Assembly: GCA_022571825.1 (NCBI GenBank)
Contig: JACZXC010000053.1
Location: 1-11,272, forward strand
Direction: 5' to 3'
DNA length: 11,272 nt
Origin: Myxococcales bacterium
GTDB lineage: Bacteria; Myxococcota_A; UBA9160; SMWR01
Below are positions 4,874-11,272 of this stretch, in pieces. The notes under the pieces were generated by a model that did not search any database, was not told where the DNA came from, and saw nothing but the letters and a program-made list of their open reading frames with translations. Made by a program: the position numbers and the translations under genes. Each line of letters begins with the position of its first letter. Position 1 is the first letter of the stretch.

Positions 4874-7120
4874 TCAGGCCGGGGCGATCTCGACCGGAAT
4901 GCCGTTGAGGACGCTGTTGCCCGAGAGAGCGTCGACCTGGGCCTCGTCGGTGAGGCGGTTGGAGTTGACGCCGGCATGCTGGCGCGCAACCCGCATTCGG
5001 GTGCCCTCGACGTCGTGGCCGAAACCGTGGGGAAGGCTCACGACTCCCGGCATCATCTCTTCGCTCACCGCGATCGGCGCCTCGATCGCTCCGATCCGCG
5101 AGCGGATGCGAGCCCGGGCGCCGTCAGCCAGCCCGAGGCGTTTCGCGTCGGTCGGATGCACGAGGAGCGTGCAGCGATCGCGGCCCTTCGCCAGCGAGTG
5201 GATATTGTGCATCCACGAGTTGTTCGAGCGCAGGTGGCGCCGCCCCACCAGCACCAGGCGATCGTCGGCGGTCCGCTCGCTCAGTCGTGCCCTCAGGCGC
5301 GAGACATCGCCGCTCAGCAGTGCCGGTGCGAGTTCGACGGCCCCGCTCTCGGTGGCGAGCATGCCGGGAAGCCGCGGTTCGAGAGCCCCGAGATCGAGTC
5401 CGTGCTCCGCCTTCCGCAGCACCTCGAGGGAGAGCCCCGAGCGTTCCGGGTCGAAGTGATCTCCGTAGGGGCCCGCCCGCAGCATCAGGTCGAGAATTCG
5501 CTCGGGGCCGCGGCGGTCGCCGAGCTGTTTGCGCGCTTCCTCGACCGATACGTCCGGGCACGAGGAGCCCGGCGAACCCACCGCCGACGAGAGCAGGTGC
5601 GAGAGCACCAGTTCGTCGACAGCGTCGGCGCTCGCCCCGTTCACACGTCCCGCGAGTTCGGCGAGAATCTCCCACGGATCGCGTGAATCTTCCGGGGGCT
5701 CGAGGACGCGGGGAGAATACTTCGAGATGTTGCGAATCGAGAGCCCATTGAAGACGAGGTCGTAGTTGGATCGCTCCAGGGGTGAGACCGGCGGCAGGAT
5801 GACGTCGGCGAATCGCGTGGTCTCGTTCACGTAGATGTCGACGGACACCATGAACTCCAACGATTCGAGGGCGCGGGCCAACCGGTTTCCATTGGGGGTC
5901 GAGAGCACCGGATTGCCGGCCACCGTGACCATCGCGCGAATCGATTCGTCTCCCGCTGCATCGATCTCTTCGGCCAGGGTCGCCGCCGGAAGCTCGCCGA
6001 AGGCCTCGGGCAGTCCGCGCACACGGGAGCGCCAGCGTCCGTAGGGCAGCTTGCGAGGCTTCGGTGCATCGGCCGCCGGCCCGGTGGCCGTCCGGGGAAA
6101 CATCGCGCCACCGGGGCGGTCGAGATTTCCCGTCAGCGTATTCACGACGTCTACGAGCCAGCTCGCGAGAGTGCCGAACTCCTGGGTGCAGGTTCCGATT
6201 CGTCCGTAGCAGACGGCGCGATCGGCCGCGGCGAAACGCCGGGCGAGACGGCGAACTCGAAGGGCGTCGATACCCGTCGCCCGGGCTACGACCTCGGGCG
6301 AGAATTCCTTCGCCAGGGTCTGCACCGCTTCCACGCCTCGCACGTGGGATTCGAGGCGATCCAGCCGCACCAGTCGTTCCTCGAACAGCGTGTGGACCAG
6401 TGCGAACAGGAAATAGGCGTCGCTCCCGGGCTTGATGAACAGGTGCTCGTCCGCGAGGCGAGCCGTCTCGCTTCGGCGCGGATCGATCACGACCAGCTTC
6501 CCGCCGCGGGCTCGCAGCGCGGCCAGGCGACCGGGGATGTCGGGTGCCGTCATCAAGCTCCCGTTCGAGGCCACCGGATTGGCGCCGAGCACGAGCAGGA
6601 AGTCGGTGCGGTCGAGGTCGGGGATGGGAATTGCGAGGGGCCCGCCAAACATGAGAAAGGCGCTGAGCATCTTGGGAAGCTGATCGACGCTCGAGGCCGA
6701 GAATTGGCGCCGGGTTCCCAGCCCGCGCAGCAGCGGCCCCAGGTAGAGGGTCGAGCCCAGGTCGTGGACATTCGGGTTCCCCACATAGGTACCGATAGCG
6801 TCGGCACCGTGCGCCGCGCGCACCTCTCGCAGCCGGGAGGCGGCGAGCTCGAAGGCCTCCTCCCAGCCGATCTCCTCCCAATCCGATCCCACCCGTCGAA
6901 CCGGACGGCGCAGCCGGTCCGGATCTTCCTGAAGGCCCTTGAGGCCGTAGGCCTTGGGGCAGAGATAGCCGCGGCTGAAGGGGTCGTCGGCGTCCCCGCG
7001 AATCGTCGCCACGGTTCCGGTGCTGCGGTCGACCTCGACGGAGATGCCACACTTCGCCTCGCAGAGCGGGCAGCTGCGGTGGATGATCTCGGTTCGGGCG
7101 CGGCGCGTTGCCATCGTCAT
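4874..7120 (-). CDS. Molybdopterin-dependent [4Fe-4S] oxidoreductase (DMSO reductase superfamily, COG0243)
   Basis: This is a 748-residue, apparently complete catalytic subunit. Cysteines C17, C20, C24 and C54 (CPLCEAKC ... YLCPK) bind an N-terminal [4Fe-4S] cluster, and K56 is the usual electron-relay lysine. Cofactor-binding segments are TYVGNPNVHDLGS (111-123), LLVLGANPVASNGS (175-188), VIDPRRSETARL (211-222) and IKPGSDAYFLFAL (229-241). The C-terminal MopB_CT beta-barrel starts near 619 (LVLVGRRHLRSNNSWMHN) and includes VSLPHGFGHD. At the place where Cys or selenocysteine often ligates Mo, I read FSASSVDQLP (140-149), so serine is the likely ligand. There is no Tat signal and no partner iron-sulfur or membrane subunit nearby, which implies a cytoplasmic enzyme with a separate electron partner. 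The substrate is unknown. Initiation could be at 7120 or at a second ATG (7114) that is better spaced from GGGGAG. Confidence 0.93.
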   Translation of the reverse strand: MTMATRRARTEIIHRSCPLCEAKCGISVEVDRSTGTVATIRGDADDPFSRGYLCPKAYGLKGLQEDPDRLRRPVRRVGSDWEEIGWEEAFELAASRLREVRAAHGADAIGTYVGNPNVHDLGSTLYLGPLLRGLGTRRQFSASSVDQLPKMLSAFLMFGGPLAIPIPDLDRTDFLLVLGANPVASNGSLMTAPDIPGRLAALRARGGKLVVIDPRRSETARLADEHLFIKPGSDAYFLFALVHTLFEERLVRLDRLESHVRGVEAVQTLAKEFSPEVVARATGIDALRVRRLARRFAAADRAVCYGRIGTCTQEFGTLASWLVDVVNTLTGNLDRPGGAMFPRTATGPAADAPKPRKLPYGRWRSRVRGLPEAFGELPAATLAEEIDAAGDESIRAMVTVAGNPVLSTPNGNRLARALESLEFMVSVDIYVNETTRFADVILPPVSPLERSNYDLVFNGLSIRNISKYSPRVLEPPEDSRDPWEILAELAGRVNGASADAVDELVLSHLLSSAVGSPGSSCPDVSVEEARKQLGDRRGPERILDLMLRAGPYGDHFDPERSGLSLEVLRKAEHGLDLGALEPRLPGMLATESGAVELAPALLSGDVSRLRARLSERTADDRLVLVGRRHLRSNNSWMHNIHSLAKGRDRCTLLVHPTDAKRLGLADGARARIRSRIGAIEAPIAVSEEMMPGVVSLPHGFGHDVEGTRMRVARQHAGVNSNRLTDEAQVDALSGNSVLNGIPVEIAPA

Positions 7121-7182
7121 CTCTCCCCATCCGAATGACGTCTCAGGGTACCCGAATCGCCGCCGTCCGGTTCAGCCCCGTC

Positions 7183-7201
7183 CCCCCCGCCCAGCGGGGG
7201 G
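7183..7201 (-). terminator. Perfect GC hairpin between two minus-strand genes (terminator-like or attenuator)
   Basis: CCCCCCGC (7183-7190) and GCGGGGGG (7194-7201) form an 8-bp perfect stem with a three-base loop, three bases past the stop of the TIGR03790 gene. No T-run follows on either strand, so it is not a classical intrinsic terminator. It could slow polymerase, protect the 3' end of the upstream transcript or lower expression of the oxidoreductase gene 60 bases on. Confidence 0.4.
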
Positions 7202-7203
7202 CG

Positions 7204-8784
7204 TCAGCGGGCCAGGCCGCTCGGTCCCGGCGGGAAGAACAGCCACATCTGAGCGATGGACAGGTCGATGGCATCGACCCGGCGGTCGCCGTTCAGGTCA
7301 AAATGGGGCACGTAGCGGCGCCCGACGGCGTGGGCGATGAGCTCTACGTCCCCGGCGGGCCGCTGACCCCAACTGGTGGTGACGATTCCGTCGTTATCCA
7401 CGTCGGGGTCGCAGAGGTTTCCGAAGCCGTCCGAATCGGTATCGCGTTGGGACGGGTTCGGCAGATCGATGCAATTGTCCCGGCGATCGGCGACCCCGTC
7501 TCCGTCCAGGTCATCGGGTTCGCCCGAGACTGGCATCGGGACGCGCATGAGGGGGTCTCCGACGTAGAGGTTCATCCAGCCGAGATAGGGCACGCTGCGG
7601 AAGTACGCCTCGACGACTGGGATGCCTTGGGCGTAGCGACGCAGGAACACGTGGGGGCGGGCCACGGCGGCGAGGGTCGGCTCGTAGACGTGCCCCGTCG
7701 CGCCGGCGATGCCCCCTCGGATCAGATCCGCGATCAGCGATTGTCCATACTCGGCGGGCTCCGTGAACGTGCGCGCGTTCGTGCTCACGAGATTGCAGGC
7801 GACCGCCCGCCTTCGGAAGGTTCCCGGGTAGAGCCGTCCGCCGATTCGGCCGTAGAAGGGCGGACCCGCGTCACCGTGATCGTTGCTTCCCCAGGAGGCG
7901 TAGCCGGCGATGAAGGGCACATCGGAGCGGAAGAGCGCGCTCTGATCGTGGAGCACGAAGAGCCCCAAGGATTTCAGCACCGCCGCGGCGGGCCCGAGCA
8001 GCGTGAGGTGCGCGCTGGCCCGACCCGTCTGACGCGGATCTTCGTCGATCAGATAGGGTCCCGGCGTGGCCCGGCCCCGGGCTGCGTCGATCAGCGCCTT
8101 CACGTCTGCCGGCACCCCGGTCTGGGGATCGAGATGGGTCTGGTAGCCATCGAGTCGGGCGACCAGGTATCGGAGCGGGGCGCGCGGCTGCTCGCGACGG
8201 AACTCGGAAAAGCTGCGATCGGAGCCGAAGTACGGGTTCGTCATCCCGACCAAGCCCGGTCGACCGTCGGCCCCCGAGAAGAGGAGGGCGAGCTCGGCGT
8301 CCACCGAAGCCCGGGAATTGTCGCGCAGCATGGTCGAGGACAGGCCCGCTCCCGGGCCGGTGACAGCCAGCGGAATGCCCTTGGTCGTGACGATGATCTC
8401 GATCTGCGCGGCGAGGTTCGACTCGGTCAGAAATTTCATCAGGGGATCGCGGATTTTCTTCACGAAATCGCCGCGCGTGATGATTTCGTCTCTGCGGTTC
8501 GAGAGGGAGGGGTCGCGCAACGGGATCGACAGCCGCACCAGGTTCGCCATGGGGATGTTGCGCGAAGCTCGGTAGTACTCGCCGACGGCGGTAGAGATGG
8601 GGCTTTCACCGTTGACGAGGATCAGGATTTCGGGGTGGAACCGGGCGCTCTGATTCCCGGCCGCCGGTAGAGAAATAGACCAGGCCAGCAGTCCCGTGGC
8701 CAGGACGGTTGCTCCAGCCAGCCGCCAACCCTCGCGGCGCCCGCGGCGCCGGTTCCGACGCCGCGTCGCGCGTTTCTCGTGCAT
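7204..8784 (-). CDS. TIGR03790-family exported protein with C-terminal thrombospondin-3 and dockerin-like repeats
   Basis: This 526-residue protein begins with a very basic segment (RRRNRRRGRREGWRL) and a hydrophobic stretch, ATVLATGLLAWSISLPAAG, that acts as signal peptide or anchor. The TIGR03790 body covers roughly residues 50-420. It starts with HPEILILVNGESPISTAVGEYY, followed by ASRNIPMANLVRL, EIIVTTKGIPLAVTG and near its end GYASWGSND and YLGWMNLYVGDPLMRV. Residues 425-467 are thrombospondin type-3 calcium motifs (DLDGDGVADRRDNC, DTDSDGFGNLCDPDVDNDG). Residues 465-518 look like a dockerin pair, ending with DLNGDRRVDAIDLSIAQMW. The family's biochemical role is unknown; the calcium motifs suggest surface or extracellular location. 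The start at 8784 is preferred over 8865 because GGGGGA lies just upstream and the signal peptide follows. Confidence 0.9.
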   Translation of the reverse strand: MHEKRATRRRNRRRGRREGWRLAGATVLATGLLAWSISLPAAGNQSARFHPEILILVNGESPISTAVGEYYRASRNIPMANLVRLSIPLRDPSLSNRRDEIITRGDFVKKIRDPLMKFLTESNLAAQIEIIVTTKGIPLAVTGPGAGLSSTMLRDNSRASVDAELALLFSGADGRPGLVGMTNPYFGSDRSFSEFRREQPRAPLRYLVARLDGYQTHLDPQTGVPADVKALIDAARGRATPGPYLIDEDPRQTGRASAHLTLLGPAAAVLKSLGLFVLHDQSALFRSDVPFIAGYASWGSNDHGDAGPPFYGRIGGRLYPGTFRRRAVACNLVSTNARTFTEPAEYGQSLIADLIRGGIAGATGHVYEPTLAAVARPHVFLRRYAQGIPVVEAYFRSVPYLGWMNLYVGDPLMRVPMPVSGEPDDLDGDGVADRRDNCIDLPNPSQRDTDSDGFGNLCDPDVDNDGIVTTSWGQRPAGDVELIAHAVGRRYVPHFDLNGDRRVDAIDLSIAQMWLFFPPGPSGLAR

Positions 8785-8860
8785 GGGTCCCCCACTTCGA
8801 GACACGCGCCCGCGCCGCGCTCGCGTCGACTCTAGCAGTGGTGCGCCGCGACACGGCGGA

Positions 8861-8866
8861 TACACT
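8861..8866 (+). promoter_or_regulatory. Candidate -10 element for ettA
   Basis: TACACT at 8861-8866 lies 36 bases before the ettA TTG, in the 117-base divergent gap between ettA and the TIGR03790 gene. No good -35 hexamer is found 16-18 bases upstream. This is a weak, motif-only prediction. Confidence 0.25.
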
Positions 8867-8901
8867 AGGCGCGCCCCTGCCTTGGCGAGGTTGGTTCTCC
8901 G

Positions 8902-10578
8902 TTGGCGCAGCAGTTCGTCTACACCATGCAGAATCTGGGGAAGGTCGTTCCCCCGAACCGCGTGATCCTCGAAGAGATCACCCTAGCGTTCCTGCCGGGC
9001 GCCAAGATCGGGGTGCTCGGTGCGAACGGAGCCGGGAAGAGCAGCCTGTTGCGCATCATGGCCGGAGTCGATGACGACACCGTGGGCGAGGCCCGGCCCG
9101 CGCCGGGAATCCGGGTCGGTTTTCTTCCCCAGGAGCCCGAACTCGATCCCGCCAAAGACGTGCTCGGGAACGTCGAGGAAGGTGTATCGGAGCTGCGCGA
9201 GCTGCTCCGGCGCTTCGAGGCGGTGAGCGCGAAGCTCGGTGAGCCCATGGATGACGACGCGATGTCGAAATTGCTCGAGGAACAGTCAGGGCTCCAGGAT
9301 CGAATCGATGCGGCGGGGGCATGGGAGCTCGACCGCGCCCTCGAGGTGGCCATGGACGCCATGCGGTGTCCGCCCGGGGACGCGGACGTCACTATTCTAT
9401 CGGGTGGCGAACGCCGCCGCGTGGCGTTGTGCCGCCTCCTGCTGCAGAAACCCGACCTGCTCCTCCTCGACGAGCCCACGAATCATCTGGATGCGGAATC
9501 GGTCGCCTGGCTCGAGCGATTTCTCCACGAGTACGCGGGGACGGTCGTCGCGGTTACCCACGACCGCTACTTCCTCGACAATGTGGCCGGATGGATACTC
9601 GAGCTCGATCGCGGACGCGGAATTCCGTGGAAGGGAAACTATTCGTCCTGGCTCGAGCAGAAGAGCCAACGGCTCGGGGTGGAAGAGAAACACGCGACGG
9701 CGCGACAGCGCACTTTGGAACGAGAGCTTGAGTGGGTGCGCATGTCGCCGCGGGCACGTCAGGCGAAGAGCAAGGCCCGGCTCAAGGCCTACGCGACCCT
9801 GCTGGCCCAAGAGGAGCGCCGTCTCTCGGAGTCCGTCGAGATTTCGATTCCCCCGGGACCGCGCCTCGGCGACGTCGTGGTGGAGGCGGCGGGCCTGCGA
9901 AAGTGCCTCGGCGATCGGCTGTTGATCGACGATCTGAGCTTCTCGTTGCCCCCGGGAGGGATCGTGGGAGTGATCGGCGGCAACGGTGCCGGCAAGACCA
10001 CCCTGTTGCGAATGATCGTCGGTGAGGAGAAGCCGGATGCCGGAACCCTTCGGCTAGGCGAGACCGTCCGCGTGGCCTACGTCGACCAGACCCGCGAGGC
10101 GCTGAAATCCGAGGACAGCGTGTGGGAGTCGATCAGTGGCGGCGCCGACCTGTTTCGCGTGGGATCCCGGGAGATCCGCTCCCGGGCGTACGTGGCGGCA
10201 TTCGGCTTCCGCGGTGCCGATCAGCAAAAGCGCGTGGGAAACCTCTCGGGGGGCGAACGCAATCGACTGCACCTCGCCCGGGTGTTGCGGGGCGGCGGCA
10301 ATCTGCTGCTACTCGACGAGCCCACCAACGACCTCGACGTCGACACACTGCGGGCCCTCGAGGATGCCCTGCTGGGCTTCTCGGGCTGCTCCGTGGTGGT
10401 CTCCCACGATCGGTGGTTCCTGGATCGCGTCGCGACCCACATCCTGGCGTTCGAGGGCGACAGCCACGTCGAGTGGTTCGAGGGCAACTACCAGGACTAC
10501 GAGAAGGACCGCCGGCGGCGCCTCGGCGCGGACGCGGACCAGCCCCACCGTCTCAAGTACCGGCGGATCGACGCTTGA
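8902..10578 (+). CDS. ettA: EttA, energy-dependent translational throttle ATPase (ABC-F)
   Basis: This 558-residue ABC-F protein aligns by eye along its whole length with E. coli EttA, which binds the ribosomal E site and gates entry into elongation according to ATP/ADP. The opening MAQQFVYTMQNLGKVVPP matches the family start exactly, so the TTG at 8902 is chosen although it is a rare initiator; GAGG lies 11 bases upstream. ABC1 has Walker A GANGAGKS (40-47), signature LSGGERRRVALCRLLL and Walker B LLLLDEPTNHLD with D190/E191. The linker at about 245-320, including ELEWVRMSPRARQAKSKARL, is the P-site-tRNA interaction region. ABC2 has GGNGAGKT (359-366), LSGGERNRLHLARVL and LLLLDEPTNDLD (D472/E473). 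The usual EttA ending, with LGADA and a basic tail, is present. The gene appears intact and is transcribed away from the TIGR03790 gene. Confidence 0.97.
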   Translation: MAQQFVYTMQNLGKVVPPNRVILEEITLAFLPGAKIGVLGANGAGKSSLLRIMAGVDDDTVGEARPAPGIRVGFLPQEPELDPAKDVLGNVEEGVSELRELLRRFEAVSAKLGEPMDDDAMSKLLEEQSGLQDRIDAAGAWELDRALEVAMDAMRCPPGDADVTILSGGERRRVALCRLLLQKPDLLLLDEPTNHLDAESVAWLERFLHEYAGTVVAVTHDRYFLDNVAGWILELDRGRGIPWKGNYSSWLEQKSQRLGVEEKHATARQRTLERELEWVRMSPRARQAKSKARLKAYATLLAQEERRLSESVEISIPPGPRLGDVVVEAAGLRKCLGDRLLIDDLSFSLPPGGIVGVIGGNGAGKTTLLRMIVGEEKPDAGTLRLGETVRVAYVDQTREALKSEDSVWESISGGADLFRVGSREIRSRAYVAAFGFRGADQQKRVGNLSGGERNRLHLARVLRGGGNLLLLDEPTNDLDVDTLRALEDALLGFSGCSVVVSHDRWFLDRVATHILAFEGDSHVEWFEGNYQDYEKDRRRRLGADADQPHRLKYRRIDA

Positions 10579-10636
10579 TGATTCCGCAGGTCTGACGGGT
10601 ACTTGGCGCTTCGGCACGGAACTCTTTGAATTGGAT

Positions 10637-10666
10637 TCTCCCATTAACCGTGTAGGCGGTGGGAGA
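10637..10666 (+). terminator. Hairpin downstream of ettA, possible terminator
   Basis: TCTCCCA (10637-10643) pairs with TGGGAGA (10660-10666), 7 bp, and CCG/CGG can pair inside the 16-base loop. It sits 59 bases after the ettA stop. There is no T-run, so termination is only a possibility. Confidence 0.3.
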
Positions 10667-10706
10667 GTGGCGTGGTTCAAAGGTACGACGAAGGGTACGA
10701 CTGGAG

Positions 10707-10763
10707 GTTGCGGAGACGCAACGGCTGAATTCTCAGCTCGACCAGATCATCGGGATAGCCCGA
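10707..10763 (+). other. Cluster of three small perfect hairpins between ettA and the integrase remnant
   Basis: Three hairpins follow each other in 57 bases. GTTGCG/CGCAAC (10707-10722) has a GAGA loop of the GNRA type. GCTGA/TCAGC (10724-10737) has loop ATTC. TCGGG/CCCGA (10750-10763) has loop ATAG. An 8-base direct repeat, GGTACGAC, lies just upstream at 10682-10689 and 10694-10701. The surrounding 10579-10852 is less GC-rich than the genes around it and contains no recognised protein. It could be a small structured RNA, recombinase binding sites of the former element, or coincidence. Confidence 0.35.
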
Positions 10764-10852
10764 CGAAATCCACGGGCAGACATAGCTCGGGCGCTCGCGG
10801 GACTGTGCAGGAACACAAGCGTAAGCGCCCGACGCAGCCACGCTCATCCCCG

Positions 10853-11128
10853 ATGGTTACAAGATTCGGCTTCTACCTCCGCCAGTCCTGCGGAACCGAC
10901 GACCGCCGTGTCGTTCTTCACTCGCTTCGTCATTCGCTAAAGCAACAGCTTCAGGATGCCGGAGCGCCAGATTCTTTGGTCGCGGACATTCTCGGTCATG
11001 CGGGCCGGGGAGAAACGCAAGCGACCTACGGAGGGGCGGCTTCCGTCGAGCGTATGGCGGACTGGATTGAGCGCGTGCCGTTTCGGACCGTTTTGGGCCG
11101 GGATAGCAGATCCGGTACATCCCATTGA
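10853..11128 (+). pseudogene. C-terminal remnant of a phage-type tyrosine recombinase (integrase)
   Basis: The frame from the ATG at 10853 encodes 91 residues matching the end of a tyrosine recombinase catalytic domain. VLHSLRHSLKQQLQDAGAP (21-39) contains the HxxR motif (H23, R26). DILGHAGRGETQATYGG (45-61) contains the conserved His (H49) and the probable nucleophile Tyr (Y59). ASVERMADWIERV closes the domain. The arm-binding and core-binding domains and the first catalytic arginine are missing; full-length relatives are 350-400 residues. The open frame continues upstream, but those residues overlap ettA or lack any integrase similarity. The fragment therefore cannot recombine and marks a decayed or truncated integrated element 3' of ettA. 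No accompanying phage genes or clear att repeats are visible. Confidence 0.7.
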
Positions 11129-11272
11129 AATTCAATGAAATCAGCCAGTTACAGGGGACGTGAGTTTGTGCGTTGAGTCGCGCTGCGTTCACCCGCCGCG
11201 CTTCCTCCGCTGCGGGTGTGTTCGGCTGCGGTGTGCTCCAGGGATTGAATCTTTGGACGCGGTTCGCGCCGC
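11129..11272. other. Stretch at right edge with no identified gene
   Basis: Nothing recognisable is seen here. A GTG at 11160 with AGGGGA just upstream opens a plus-strand frame that stays open to the edge and is rich in Cys and Arg (VSLCVESRCVHPPRF at its start). This composition fits translated GC-rich noncoding DNA as well as a gene. Around 11210-11240 there is an imperfect double copy of a GCTGCGGTGTG-like sequence. Confidence 0.25.

Noticed and set aside
5124..7130. 668-codon minus-strand frame overlapping the molybdopterin enzyme in another phase
   Set aside because: It is low-complexity Arg/Gly/Pro sequence, while the alternative frame shows full family motifs.
7108..8670. 520-codon plus-strand frame opposite the TIGR03790 gene
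   Set aside because: It is antisense to a protein with clear motifs and shows no recognisable domain of its own.
10668..10682. GTGGTTCAAA resembling a tRNA T-arm next to the integrase remnant
   Set aside because: No flanking complementary stem, anticodon arm or acceptor stem can be drawn, so it is not a tRNA or a visible tRNA fragment.
10136..10850. Upstream extension of the integrase frame
   Set aside because: It overlaps ettA in another phase and shows no recombinase similarity before about 10853.
1..11272. CRISPR array, rRNA or insertion sequence with terminal inverted repeats
   Set aside because: No regularly spaced repeats, rRNA-like sequence or transposase were seen; the only mobile-element trace is the recombinase fragment.

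Overview
The window is GC-rich throughout, with short intergenic gaps and frequent ATGA-type overlaps. The gene content suggests a high-GC bacterium of the broad former 'Deltaproteobacteria' (Myxococcota/Desulfobacterota-like) kind: a TIGR03790-type exported protein carrying thrombospondin-3 and dockerin-like calcium repeats, an EttA translation factor, a stand-alone molybdopterin oxidoreductase and several sugar-cluster-type methyltransferases. No rRNA, tRNA or taxonomic marker was found, so this placement is inference.

Left part (1-2044). A beta-rich protein fragment runs off the left edge on the minus strand. A tightly overlapping plus-strand set follows: a small two-helix membrane protein (293-508), a histidine-poor cupin (492-857), and a 396-residue reading frame (854-2044). 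That frame joins a cytoplasmic GNAT acetyltransferase, a transmembrane helix and a probable split-barrel domain without any stop codon.

Middle part (2045-4744). Two overlapping plus-strand methyltransferases (2487-3898) lie between broken minus-strand genes. To the left is the first ~80 codons of a UbiA-like membrane protein. To the right is an 11-codon stub matching the start of a family-4 glycosyltransferase, directly abutting a third methyltransferase (3938-4744). This looks like the scar of a rearranged glycan or surface-polysaccharide cluster, although a metagenome assembly join must be excluded.

Right part (4874-11272). On the minus strand are a TIGR03790-family exported protein (7204-8784) and, downstream of it, a 748-residue molybdopterin/Fe-S oxidoreductase (4874-7120), separated by a perfect GC-rich hairpin. 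Divergently, ettA (8902-10578) is read from a TTG start that aligns with the family's normal first residue. Beyond it are a run of small hairpins and the C-terminal catalytic third of a tyrosine recombinase (10853-11128), the remains of an integrated element. The last 140 bases hold no identifiable gene.

No complete novel system can be demonstrated. The items most deserving follow-up are the GNAT-membrane-split-barrel fusion with its coupled cupin, the paired truncation scars around the methyltransferases, and the hairpin cluster beside the integrase remnant.
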